Translations under genes and position numbers: made by a program | Shown: piece by piece, positions 26,060 to 34,819 of the stretch | Layout of the letters: each line of letters opens with the position of its first letter | How positions within the stretch are numbered: position 1 is the first letter of the stretch | Assembly: GCF_900107175.1 (NCBI RefSeq) | Contig: NZ_FNOZ01000034.1 | Location: 1-44,296 of the forward strand | Length of the DNA: 44,296 bases | Source of the DNA: Modestobacter sp. DSM 44400 | Lineage (GTDB): Bacteria; Actinomycetota; Actinomycetes; Mycobacteriales; Geodermatophilaceae | Direction: 5' to 3' | The notes under the pieces: model-generated | What the model was told of the DNA's origin: nothing | What the model saw: only the letters and a program-made list of their open reading frames with translations | Databases searched by the model: none

Positions 26060-26709
26060 CCGGCTCCCCGGACGGTCCGGATGCTCGAGCGGCCGAAGGG
26101 GAGGTCGATCTTCTTGCGCAGGTAGGACACGTAGATCTCGACGTTGTTGACGTCCCCGTCGAACGCCTCGTCCCACACCGCGTGCAGGAGGTGCGTCTTG
26201 CTGAGCACCACGTCGGCGTTGCGCATCAGGTAGGCCAGCAGCTCGAACTCGCGCGGGGTCAGGGTCAGCTCGGTCCCTGCCCGGGTGACCCGGTGCCGGG
26301 ACGGGTCGAGTTCCAGGTCGCCGGCCCGCAGGACGCTGGGGCGGGTCGACGCGGCCCGGCGCACCAGAGAACGGAGCCGGGCGATGAGGACGACGAAGGA
26401 GAAGGGCTTGGTCAGGTAGTCGTCGGCGCCGAGGTCGAAGGCATCCGCCTCGTCGTACTCGCCGTCCTTCGCGGTGAGCATCAGGACCGGTGTCCGCACG
26501 GAGGCCTCGCGCAGCTGCTGGAGCACCCGGTAGCCCTGGAGACCGGGGAGCATGATGTCCAGGACGATCGCGTCGTAGGCGCCGGACATGGCTGCGTCCC
26601 GGCCGCTGATGCCGTCGTGCGTGAGGTCCACGGTGAAGCCGTCGGCGCGCAGTCCCCGGGCCACCGACTGGGCGAGTCGGACCTCGTCGTCGACCACCAG
26701 GACCTTCAT
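26032..26709 (-). CDS. OmpR-family response regulator
   Basis: A 225-residue regulator. I take ATG 26707-26709 (MKVLVVDDEVRLAQS), the usual family start, over upstream in-frame starts that add ten residues. The acceptor Asp is in AIVLDIMLPGLQG (~51) and the Lys in YLTKPFSFVVL. The DNA-binding wing shows LTPREFELLAYLMRNADVVL and VEIYVSYLRKKIDLPFG. It is tail-to-tail with the 24632 kinase with 28 shared bases. Its own upstream gap (26710-26863) contains GGTTGAG-N6-CTCAGCC, related to the repeat ahead of the kinase, which suggests autoregulation. Confidence 0.9.
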   Translation of the reverse strand: MKVLVVDDEVRLAQSVARGLRADGFTVDLTHDGISGRDAAMSGAYDAIVLDIMLPGLQGYRVLQQLREASVRTPVLMLTAKDGEYDEADAFDLGADDYLTKPFSFVVLIARLRSLVRRAASTRPSVLRAGDLELDPSRHRVTRAGTELTLTPREFELLAYLMRNADVVLSKTHLLHAVWDEAFDGDVNNVEIYVSYLRKKIDLPFGRSSIRTVRGAGYAFSPDGG

Positions 26710-26746
26710 CGTGTCGTCGTCCACAGGGGGCATCGTCACACCGCGC

Positions 26747-26766
26747 GGTTGAGAACGTCCTCAGCC
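26747..26766. promoter_or_regulatory. Inverted repeat upstream of the 26032-26709 regulator
   Basis: GGTTGAG (26747-26753) and CTCAGCC (26760-26766) form a 7-bp repeat with one mismatch and a 6-base spacer. It lies in the gap between the divergent regulator and epimerase genes and shares the CTCAGC core with 24565-24590. Confidence 0.4.
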
Positions 26767-26863
26767 AGGCCGGAGTTCACCGTCGCCTCACCTTCGGCTG
26801 GCCGCCTGCTCGCCGGCGCCCCGCGACCATCGGGAGGGTCGTGGGACTTCTCCAGGAGGCGTC

Positions 26864-27883
26864 GTGGCAGGAACGGGCATGTGGGTGGTGACAGGTGGAG
26901 CCGGTTACGTCGGTGGCCACGTGGTGGCGGCACTGCACGCGGCCGGCGTCGAACTGGTCGTGCTCGACGACCTGTCCACCGGGCGGGCTGACCGACTTCC
27001 ACCGGAGGTCCGCCTCGTGCGCGGCCGGGTCGGGAACCGTGCGGTCCTCGACGGTGTCCTCGACGGAGCAGCCGGGGTCGTCCACCTCGCTGCGCTGACG
27101 TCGGCGCCGGAGTCCGTCGACTCACCCCTGGCCTACTACCGGGCCAACGTCACCGACGTCGCGACGCTGCTCGGGGCGATGACCGATCACCGGGTGCCCA
27201 ACCTGGTGGCCAGTTCGTCGGCCGCGGTCTACGGCGGCCGCCCGAGGGACCCCGCGCCGGCGGCGTTTCCCGAGAACCACCGGCCTCGCCCGCAGAACCC
27301 CTACGGCACCACCAAGCTGGTGGGGGAGCACCTGATGAGCGAGGCCGGCGGCGCGGCCGGGATTGCGACCGTCGCGCTGCGCTACTTCAACGTGGTCGGC
27401 GCCGGCGCCCGGGAGCTGGCCGACAGCAGACCGGGCGGTCTGCTGCCTCGCGTGTTGGCCGCCCGGCGAGACGGAGTGCACCTCGTCGTCAACGGCCGCA
27501 CACACCCCACTCCCGACGGCAGTGCCGTCCGGGACTTCGTCCATGCCGCGGACGTCGCCTCCGCGCACGTGGCCGCGGTGTCCCGGTTGTCATCCGGCGG
27601 GCGAGGGGCCGCGGTCTACAACGTCGGTACGGGTCGGGGGGCCTCCGTCCTCGACGTGCTCGCCCGGACCGAGGCCGTCACCGGCGGCCCCGTGCCGTGG
27701 GTCGACGGGCCGCCCCGGGTCGGGGATGCGTCCTGCGCGGTGGCGGACACCTCCCTCATCGCCCGAGAGCTCGGCTGGCACGCCGAGCGGGATCTCGACG
27801 AGTCGATCGCCTCGGCGTGGGCGGCGATGACGTCGTCCGCCCCGGTCACGACTCCTCGGCGCCGGCTGGCACGAGCAGGGTGA
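26864..27883 (+). CDS. NAD-dependent epimerase/dehydratase, UDP-glucose 4-epimerase type
   Basis: A 339-residue extended short-chain dehydrogenase. The NAD site is VVTGGAGYVGGHVVAAL (~8-24), then VLDDLSTG, and the catalytic Ser region is SSSAAVYGG with NPYGTTKLVGEH (Tyr-x3-Lys ~147-151), as in GalE. ALRYFNVVGAG and RDFVHAADVASAH are further GalE landmarks. It starts at GTG 26864 after AGGAGG. It could supply UDP-galactose or a related sugar nucleotide to the glycosyltransferases at 30-36 kb; that link is inference. The last 38 bases overlap the opposite-strand kinase gene. Confidence 0.85.
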   Translation: MAGTGMWVVTGGAGYVGGHVVAALHAAGVELVVLDDLSTGRADRLPPEVRLVRGRVGNRAVLDGVLDGAAGVVHLAALTSAPESVDSPLAYYRANVTDVATLLGAMTDHRVPNLVASSSAAVYGGRPRDPAPAAFPENHRPRPQNPYGTTKLVGEHLMSEAGGAAGIATVALRYFNVVGAGARELADSRPGGLLPRVLAARRDGVHLVVNGRTHPTPDGSAVRDFVHAADVASAHVAAVSRLSSGGRGAAVYNVGTGRGASVLDVLARTEAVTGGPVPWVDGPPRVGDASCAVADTSLIARELGWHAERDLDESIASAWAAMTSSAPVTTPRRRLARAG

Positions 27884-29138
27884 AGACCGGCGGCCGGAGC
27901 CGGGAGAGCAGCAGTCGTCCGCCGTCCGCCTCGGCCAGACTGCGCGCCAGCGACAGGCCGATCCCGTGTCCTCGGGCGCCTTCCGCGCGCCGGTGGAACA
28001 ACAGGTCGGGGTCGGGCGGTCCGGCTCCCTCGTCGGCGACGTCGATCGCCAGCACCCCGCCGGCATCGCGGACCGCCAGCGTGACCGTGCCCGCGCCGTG
28101 GTCCACCGCGTTGTCGAGCAGCACGCCGATCACCTGCCGCACCGCCGCAGCGGACGCCCGACCGGTGGGCAGCTCCTCCTCGACGGTGACGTCCAGGGAC
28201 CGCCCCTGACCGGCCAGCACGGGCCGCCAGGCAGTGGCCACCTCCGCCACCACGTCGGCGACCGGGAGCAGGGCGCCCCGCGGACCGGCGTCCCGGGCGA
28301 GGGAGAGCAGGTCCTCGATGGTCCGTTCGAGCTGGTCAGCGGACTCGATGGCGGCCAGCATCGCCGCGCGCTGGCCGACGGCCGGTTGCTCCAGAGCGGT
28401 CTCCAGCCCCAGGCGCAGGCCGGTCAGCGGCGTGCGCAACTGGTGGGACGCGTCCGCTGAGAAGGACCGCTCCCGGTCGACGAGGGCACCCAGCCGGTGC
28501 GCGGTCGTGTCCAGGGCCCGGCCGGCCTCGTCGATCTCCGGGATGCCGCTGGTACCCGTTCGCACGCTGAAGTCGCCGTCGCCCAGACGGTGCGCGGTCG
28601 CGGCCAGCGACTCCAGCGGCAGCGCCAGCCGCCGGGCCTGCCGCCGGGCGAGCAGCCAGGTCACTGACACCGCGAGGGCCCCCAGGCCGAGCATGAGGGC
28701 CCACGCGGTGGCGATCCTGGTCCGCACCGACGAGTAGTCGCTGGCCGCGCGGACGATCCCGGTGACCTCGGCCCCGTCGGTCACCGGCACGGCCACCACC
28801 AGTTGTCCCGACGTATCGTCCGCGCTGGCCACCCGCCCGTTGCCCGCGTGACGGACCACGGCGTCCGCCCGCGCCGGGCCGACGCCCGCCAGCCGGGCAC
28901 CGTCGGTCGCGTAGAGGCCGACCGTGATGTCGCCGTCGGTGCCGGGCAGGTCCGTGGGCGGCCGTCCCCGGAGCACGTCGGCGGCCACCGCGATGGCGAC
29001 GGTGTCGGCGGCCCGTTCGGCCTCTGCACGCTCGTCACCGAGGAAGTACTGGGCAACGCCGTAGGCGAGCGGGATCCCGAACAGGCTGGTCGCCAGCACC
29101 GCGGCGAACACGCTGAGCACCACGATCCGTCTGCGCAC
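27846..29138 (-). CDS. Sensor histidine kinase
   Basis: A 430-residue membrane kinase from GTG 29136-29138. It has an N-terminal anchor (IVVLSVFAAVLATSLFGIPL), an extracellular sensor of ~120 residues, and a second segment WALMLGLGALAVSVTWLLA. HAMP starts at ARRLALPLESLAATAHRLG. The H-box is FSADASHQLRTPLTGLRLGL, the N-box VIGVLLDNAVDH, G1 DVADEGAGPP, and G2 GHGIGLSLARSLAEADGG. The regulator gene lies 27 bases upstream in the same direction, so this is a normal regulator-kinase operon. It diverges, through the regulator, from the envelope glycosyltransferase operon. Confidence 0.92.
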   Translation of the reverse strand: MRRRIVVLSVFAAVLATSLFGIPLAYGVAQYFLGDERAEAERAADTVAIAVAADVLRGRPPTDLPGTDGDITVGLYATDGARLAGVGPARADAVVRHAGNGRVASADDTSGQLVVAVPVTDGAEVTGIVRAASDYSSVRTRIATAWALMLGLGALAVSVTWLLARRQARRLALPLESLAATAHRLGDGDFSVRTGTSGIPEIDEAGRALDTTAHRLGALVDRERSFSADASHQLRTPLTGLRLGLETALEQPAVGQRAAMLAAIESADQLERTIEDLLSLARDAGPRGALLPVADVVAEVATAWRPVLAGQGRSLDVTVEEELPTGRASAAAVRQVIGVLLDNAVDHGAGTVTLAVRDAGGVLAIDVADEGAGPPDPDLLFHRRAEGARGHGIGLSLARSLAEADGGRLLLSRLRPPVFTLLVPAGAEES

Positions 29139-29165
29139 GGTCGCAGTGTGCCCGCCGGACCGTGC

Positions 29166-29858
<693 letters not shown>

Positions 29859-29978
29859 GACGTCACGGTAGATCGCCGGATCCCGGCCGGCTCTCTTTGC
29901 CGTCCGCTCACCTGGGCATGGCCCGGCAATGGCAGGGCCCGGCTCAGGATCGGTGGCACAGCCGATCAAGGAGCCCGC

Positions 29979-31115
29979 ATGACCGCCCAGCTCACGACAC
30001 CGCCGCTCGCACCCCCGGCCGACCCGGCGCGGCCCGGCGTCCGCCCTCGGGTGCTGGTGATCAGCGGCAGCGTCGGCGCCGGGCACGACGGCGCCGCGAA
30101 CGAGCTGGCCGCCCGCCTCGCTGTCGAGGGTGCGGAGGTGGTCGTCCGCGACTTCCTCGACGCGGTCCCGCACCTGGTCGCCCGCTTCCTCCGCGACGGG
30201 TACACCGGCAGCGTCACGCACGTCCCGTACGCCTTCGAGTACCTCTTCCGGCGGCTGGAACGCCGCGGCCTGCTGTGGCGGGTCGAGCAGGCGCTCTGTG
30301 CCGCCGCCGCTCCGGCCATGTCCAGCTGGGTCACCGACGTCCGACCCGACGTGGTGGTGTCGACCTATCCGCTCGCCTCCCAGACACTCGGTGCGCTGCG
30401 CCTCGACGGTCGACTGGGCGCCCCGGCGATGACCTACCTCACCGATCCGGCCGTACACGCCAGCTGGCTGCACCCCGGCGTCGACGCGCACCTCACGGTG
30501 ACGGCTGCCACGGCCGCTCAAGGCGCCCTCGACTACGGGCGCCCGTTCACCCTCGCGGGGCCGCTGGTGCCCAGCCGGTTCGGCGCCCCACTGCCGCTCG
30601 ACGTCCTCGTCGACGTCCGCCGCGAGCTCGGCCTGACCGCCGGCCCGCCGGTGGTCCTCATCGTCGCCGGCTCACTGGGCCTCGGCGACCTGCTCCCGAC
30701 GGTGCGCGACGTAGCGGCGGCCGGGCTCACGCCGCTGGTGCTGTGCGGGCGCAACGCTGCCTTGCGCCGACGGGTCGCCGCCGAGCCCGGCACCGTCGCG
30801 CTGGGGTGGCGGACCGACGTCCATCGGTTGATGCAGGTGGCTGACGTGCTGGTCCACAACGCCGGCGGACTGTCCTGCACGGAGGCGTGGGTGGCGGGAC
30901 TGCCGACCGTGACATACCGGCCCATCCCCGGCCACGGCCGCGCGAACGCCCGGGTGCTGCACGAGGCGGCCCTGGCCCCGTGGGCGCGGACGCCCGCCGA
31001 GCTGGCCCACTGCCTGCGCGCGGCGCTGGGCCGGGACCGGACCCCGCCGGCACTCGGCGACCCGACGAGCGTCGTGCTGGCCGCGCTGCTCCCGTCCGCG
31101 GTCGGGGTGGCGTGA
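29979..31115 (+). CDS. MGDG-synthase-like glycosyltransferase (GT28-type)
   Basis: A 378-residue GT-B enzyme. The N-terminal MGDG-synthase motif is VLVISGSVGAGHDGAANELA (~26-45), with MTYLTDPAVHASWLHPGVD (~150-168) in the acceptor half. The C-terminal donor-binding half has LVHNAGGLSCTEAWVAGLPT and a PIPGHGRANARVL loop, as in MurG/MGDG synthases. Such enzymes usually add a sugar to diacylglycerol or another lipid at the inner face of the membrane. It starts at ATG 29979 after AAGGAG. It is the first gene of a coupled operon; its stop overlaps the next start as GTGA. The acceptor lipid is unknown. Confidence 0.85.
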   Translation: MTAQLTTPPLAPPADPARPGVRPRVLVISGSVGAGHDGAANELAARLAVEGAEVVVRDFLDAVPHLVARFLRDGYTGSVTHVPYAFEYLFRRLERRGLLWRVEQALCAAAAPAMSSWVTDVRPDVVVSTYPLASQTLGALRLDGRLGAPAMTYLTDPAVHASWLHPGVDAHLTVTAATAAQGALDYGRPFTLAGPLVPSRFGAPLPLDVLVDVRRELGLTAGPPVVLIVAGSLGLGDLLPTVRDVAAAGLTPLVLCGRNAALRRRVAAEPGTVALGWRTDVHRLMQVADVLVHNAGGLSCTEAWVAGLPTVTYRPIPGHGRANARVLHEAALAPWARTPAELAHCLRAALGRDRTPPALGDPTSVVLAALLPSAVGVA

Positions 31116-31837
31116 ACCCCCGTCGATGGGCCGCCGGGGTGGCCGTCCCACTGCTCGGTGTCGCTCTGGTGCACGGCGGTCCCGCGCTGACCGCCCGCGG
31201 TCCGCTGCGGCGGGCGATGCCCCGCCTGTCCGGTCAGGGGCAGCCGGGTGGAGTGGCGCTGACCTTCGACGACGGGCCTGACCCAGCGGGTACGCCGGCG
31301 GTGCTCGACGCGCTGGCCCGGCTGGGGTGGACGGCGACGTTCTTCCTGCTCGGCAGCCAGGTCGACCGCTACCCGGAGGTGGCCCGCTCGATCGTCGCCG
31401 CAGGTCACGAGGTGGGCGTGCACGGCTACGAGCACCACAACCACCTGACCCGGTCGAGCAGCTGGGCGCGGCGCGATCTCGGGCGGGCCTGCGGGCAGAT
31501 CGCCGCCGTGACCGGCAGCCGCCCGAGGTGGTTCCGTCCGCCCTACGGGGTGCTGAGCGCCGGATCGCTGCGTGCCGCCGCGCAGCTGGACGTGACCCCG
31601 GTCCTCTGGACGGCGTGGGGCCGCGACTGGGAGGGACGGCCGGCCGATCACGTGCTCGGGCACCTGCTCCGGTCACTCGACGACGGCGGCACCGTGCTGC
31701 TGCACGACTCCGACTGCACCAGCCGGCCGGGCGCCTGGCGATCGGCTGTCGAGGTGCTCCCCGCGCTGGCGACCGAGCTGGAGCGCCGGGGGCTCGCGGT
31801 CCGTCCGCTGCGCTCTCACCTGGCCCGGTCCGGATGA
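31112..31837 (+). CDS. Polysaccharide deacetylase (NodB domain), membrane-anchored or secreted
   Basis: A 241-residue carbohydrate-esterase-4 protein from GTG 31112. It has an N-terminal hydrophobic segment (WAAGVAVPLLGVALVHGG) and then the NodB domain: VALTFDDGPDPAGTPA (first metal Asp, ~50), VGVHGYEHHNHLTRS (His pair ~103-107), RWFRPPYGVLS, and GTVLLHDSD near the end. It should remove N- or O-acetyl groups from an envelope or extracellular glycan. The start overlaps the previous stop (GTGA) and its own stop overlaps the next start (ATGA). Confidence 0.9.
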   Translation: MNPRRWAAGVAVPLLGVALVHGGPALTARGPLRRAMPRLSGQGQPGGVALTFDDGPDPAGTPAVLDALARLGWTATFFLLGSQVDRYPEVARSIVAAGHEVGVHGYEHHNHLTRSSSWARRDLGRACGQIAAVTGSRPRWFRPPYGVLSAGSLRAAAQLDVTPVLWTAWGRDWEGRPADHVLGHLLRSLDDGGTVLLHDSDCTSRPGAWRSAVEVLPALATELERRGLAVRPLRSHLARSG

Positions 31838-32772
31838 CCGCGGTCCTGCTCGCACTGGCCTCGGCGCTGGCGTTCGCCACCGCCACCGTCGTCCAACACC
31901 GGGCGGCGGCAGCCGCTCCCATGGGCGGTGGTCCGGTCCCGGCCGTCGGGCTGATGGGCCGGCTGATCCGGCAGCCGGCCTGGCTGGCGGGGCAGGCAGC
32001 TGCCGTCGTGGGCCTGACGCTGCACGCACTGGCGCTCTCCGCCGGACGGGTGGTCCTGGTGCAGCCGCTGATGTCCAGCGGACTCGTCCTCGCGCTCGTC
32101 CTCGGTGCGCTGGTCGACCGACGGCACACCGACCGGCAGCTGCCCGACCTTTCCGAGTGGACGGCCGCCGCCGTGGTGGCCGCCGGGCTGACCACCTTCC
32201 TCCTCGCGGCCCGGCCTTCCGGCGGAGTGGACGTGGCCCGCCCGTTCCCGCTGCTGGCCTGCGTGCTCGGCGCGTTCCTGGTCGCGACAGCTGCTGCCGT
32301 GTGGAGCGCGGGACCGGGCGCGCGGCACCGGACCCGCTGGCTCGCCTCGGCCGCCGGCGTCGGCTTCGGGGTCACCGGACTGGTCCTCAAGGAGGTGGTC
32401 GCCCGACCACTGTGGCCGGTGGGCTGGCCACTGGCGGCGCTGCTCGGAGTCGGGGGCGTCTCGGTCGTGCTGGCGCAGTGGAGCTATCGGTCCGGATCGC
32501 TCATCCAGTCCCTGCCGCTGATGACCGTCCTGGAACCACTGGTCGCGATCCTCGGGTCCGGGCCGGTGTTCGGAGAGCGCCTGGCTCCCGGCGCCGCGGC
32601 CCACGCGGCTCAACTCGTCGGCGTCCTCGAGCTCGGTCTGGGCGTCGTCCTGCTGTCCCGACGTGCGGCGAGGCGGGAGACGGGTCGACCAGCGACCGCC
32701 GGCCTGCCCCCCTGCCCGTCCGACACGTCGTCGTCCCGAGGAGGTCGTGCCCGTGAACGCGTTGCGAGCTGA
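31834..32772 (+). CDS. DMT-superfamily membrane transporter
   Basis: A 312-residue protein with about nine to ten membrane segments in two repeated halves, as in DMT/EamA-type carriers: TAVLLALASALAFATATVV at the start and VLVQPLMSSGLVLALVLGAL, then after the middle VGFGVTGLVLKEVV and LIQSLPLMTVLEPLVAILGS. The phrase LxQPLM...LxxxLPLxTVLEP is typical of the family. Substrate unknown; in this operon a lipid-linked or nucleotide sugar is possible. The C-terminal tail is charged. The start overlaps the deacetylase stop (ATGA); its end overlaps the next gene by 20 bases. Confidence 0.82.
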   Translation: MTAVLLALASALAFATATVVQHRAAAAAPMGGGPVPAVGLMGRLIRQPAWLAGQAAAVVGLTLHALALSAGRVVLVQPLMSSGLVLALVLGALVDRRHTDRQLPDLSEWTAAAVVAAGLTTFLLAARPSGGVDVARPFPLLACVLGAFLVATAAAVWSAGPGARHRTRWLASAAGVGFGVTGLVLKEVVARPLWPVGWPLAALLGVGGVSVVLAQWSYRSGSLIQSLPLMTVLEPLVAILGSGPVFGERLAPGAAAHAAQLVGVLELGLGVVLLSRRAARRETGRPATAGLPPCPSDTSSSRGGRARERVAS

Positions 32773-34819
32773 TCGCCGCCCTCGGGCGCGCCGGTCCCTC
32801 CTGGAGACCGTCCGCGGCCGGCGGGGGGCGCTCGCCGGGCTCCTCGTCGTCGCCGGCCTGCTCTACTCGCTCGGCCTGTCCGCCTCGGGCTGGGCGAACG
32901 CCTATTACTCGGCAGCTGCCCAGGCCGGTGCGCTGAACTGGCGCGCCATGCTGTTCGGGGGGCTGGACCCCAGCGGTGGCATCACCGTGGACAAGCCACC
33001 GGCCTTCCTCTGGCTCCCCGCGCTGTCGGTGCGCCTGTTCGGGCTGACGACACAGTCGCTGCTCCTGCCGCAGGCGGCGTTCGGCGTCGCCTCGGTGGCC
33101 CTGCTCTACGGCACGGTCCGGCGGCAGGCACTGGGCATCGTCTCCGGGTCCCCGCGCGCGGACGAGCGCGGGCCGTCCCACGAGGCGCGGGCGGCGGCCG
33201 TCGGTCTGTTTGCGGCGGCTGCGCTGGCCGTAACGCCGGTGGTCACGCTGATGGCGCGGTACGACAACCCCGACGCTCTGATGGTGACGCTGTCGGTGGG
33301 CGCGGCCTACGCACTCGTCCGTTCGGTGGCGGCGTCCCGGGGCGGCGGAGTCTGGTTGGCGCTGGCGGGCGCACTGCTGGGCCTGGCCTTCCTGACCAAG
33401 CTCCTGCAGGCGTGGCTGGTGCTGCCCGCGTTCGTGGCGGTGGCCCTGGTCGCGGGTGCGGGCACGATCGGGCGGCGCCTGGCGCGGGTGCTGGGAGCGG
33501 CGGCGGCGATGGTCGCGGCGGCTGGGTGGTGGGTTCTCCTGGTGCAGCTGACCCCGGCAGCGGACCGTCCCTGGATCGGTGGCAGCCAGCACAACAGCGT
33601 GGTGGAGTTGGCCCTCGGTTACAACGGTCTGGGCCGGGTGACGGGCCAGGAGGGTGGTGGCGGGGCAGCGGACGTCGCCCGGCCGGCGAACTGGTTCCGG
33701 CTGTTCGGGTCGTGGACGCCCGAGGCGGGCTGGCTGCTGCCCGCGGCGCTCGCCGCCCTCGTCTCCGGCTGGGTGCTCACCCGGGGCCGGGACCGGCGGG
33801 ACCCTGTCCGGGCGGGGCTGCTCTTGTGGGGCGGCTGGCTGCTCGGGGCCGGCGTCGTCCTCAGTTCCCTGCGCGGGATCTCGCACAGCTACTACGCCGT
33901 GCAGCTCGCCCCAGCCATCGCCGGCTCCGTCGCGTTGGGCGGCGCACTGCTGTGGCAGCGCGCCTGGTCGCCGGGTGGAGCGGCGTGGGCGAGATGGGTG
34001 CTGGCGGTCGGGGTGGTCGTCAGCGCTGCCTGGTCGACCGGGTTGCTGGTGAGCCGGCCGGCGTGGCCGTTGAGCACCGCGCCGCTGGCACTCATCGCCG
34101 CGGCGGTCGCGGTGCTGGGCATCTCGCGGGCCGGGGCCCGGTGGACCCGGCGGCTGGTCTCGGTCGCCGCCGTGGCCGCGCTCCTGGTCGGGCCGGCGAC
34201 CTGGTCGGTGGCCACTGCCTCGTCGGTGCACCGAGGGGCCAACGTCGCCTCTGGTCCCGGGGTGACCCAGGCGTACACCCCTGCCGAGTTCAGCCAGGAC
34301 AGCGCCACGAACACCCGACTGCCACTGACCGTCGTCGACACCGTTCGGTCCGGGTCGGCCGGTTACGACTGGGTTGCTGCGGTGGCCGGACGACGAGCGG
34401 CTGACCTCCAGCTGGCCAGCGGGGCGCCGGTGTGGTCACTGGGCGGCTTCAACGGCCGGGACCCGCACCCGACGCTGGACGAGTTCGTCGTCGCGGTGGC
34501 CGACCGCCGGGTGCACTACCTGGTGCTGGACGGGCCGGCTCGGGCGGGGAGCACGCCGGCCGACCAGATCGGGCGGTGGGCGTCCCAGCGCGTTCCGGTG
34601 CAGCGGATGGGGAGGTGGTTCCTCTTCGACCTGAGCGGCCTCGCTGGCGCGGGCGCGTCCGGCGGATCGCCGCCGGCTCCCCTCGACGGCGCCTCGGCGG
34701 CCCGTGCCGACGCCGTTCCCGCACCTCGCTCGCTCAGCACCCCCTCAACGGGGGAGACGTACACAACAGTCATGAAGGGACGTGCACCGTGCTCATCGAC
34801 GCATCCACCGACGTCATGA
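32753..34819 (+). CDS. GT39-family membrane glycosyltransferase (ArnT/PMT-like)
   Basis: A 688-residue polytopic GT-C enzyme. The start is GTG 32753, nine bases after GAGGAGG (32737-32743). The first outer loop carries ASGWANAYYSAAAQAGALNW and GGITVDKPPAFLWLPAL, the family lysine-proline motif preceded by an acidic residue. About ten to twelve membrane segments follow (to ~residue 490), then a soluble C-terminal domain that starts near ASGPGVTQAYTPAEFSQDSA. These enzymes use polyprenyl-phosphate sugars and face outward, so the GT2-GtrA product encoded next is the natural donor supplier. The C-terminal tail overlaps the next gene by 31 bases. Confidence 0.87.
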   Translation: MNALRADRRPRARRSLLETVRGRRGALAGLLVVAGLLYSLGLSASGWANAYYSAAAQAGALNWRAMLFGGLDPSGGITVDKPPAFLWLPALSVRLFGLTTQSLLLPQAAFGVASVALLYGTVRRQALGIVSGSPRADERGPSHEARAAAVGLFAAAALAVTPVVTLMARYDNPDALMVTLSVGAAYALVRSVAASRGGGVWLALAGALLGLAFLTKLLQAWLVLPAFVAVALVAGAGTIGRRLARVLGAAAAMVAAAGWWVLLVQLTPAADRPWIGGSQHNSVVELALGYNGLGRVTGQEGGGGAADVARPANWFRLFGSWTPEAGWLLPAALAALVSGWVLTRGRDRRDPVRAGLLLWGGWLLGAGVVLSSLRGISHSYYAVQLAPAIAGSVALGGALLWQRAWSPGGAAWARWVLAVGVVVSAAWSTGLLVSRPAWPLSTAPLALIAAAVAVLGISRAGARWTRRLVSVAAVAALLVGPATWSVATASSVHRGANVASGPGVTQAYTPAEFSQDSATNTRLPLTVVDTVRSGSAGYDWVAAVAGRRAADLQLASGAPVWSLGGFNGRDPHPTLDEFVVAVADRRVHYLVLDGPARAGSTPADQIGRWASQRVPVQRMGRWFLFDLSGLAGAGASGGSPPAPLDGASAARADAVPAPRSLSTPSTGETYTTVMKGRAPCSSTHPPTS

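Noticed and set aside
29859..30521. A long N-terminal extension of the 29166 response regulator
   Set aside because: The frame stays open but overlaps the divergent GT28 gene and lacks family content; the receiver domain begins at GTG 29858.
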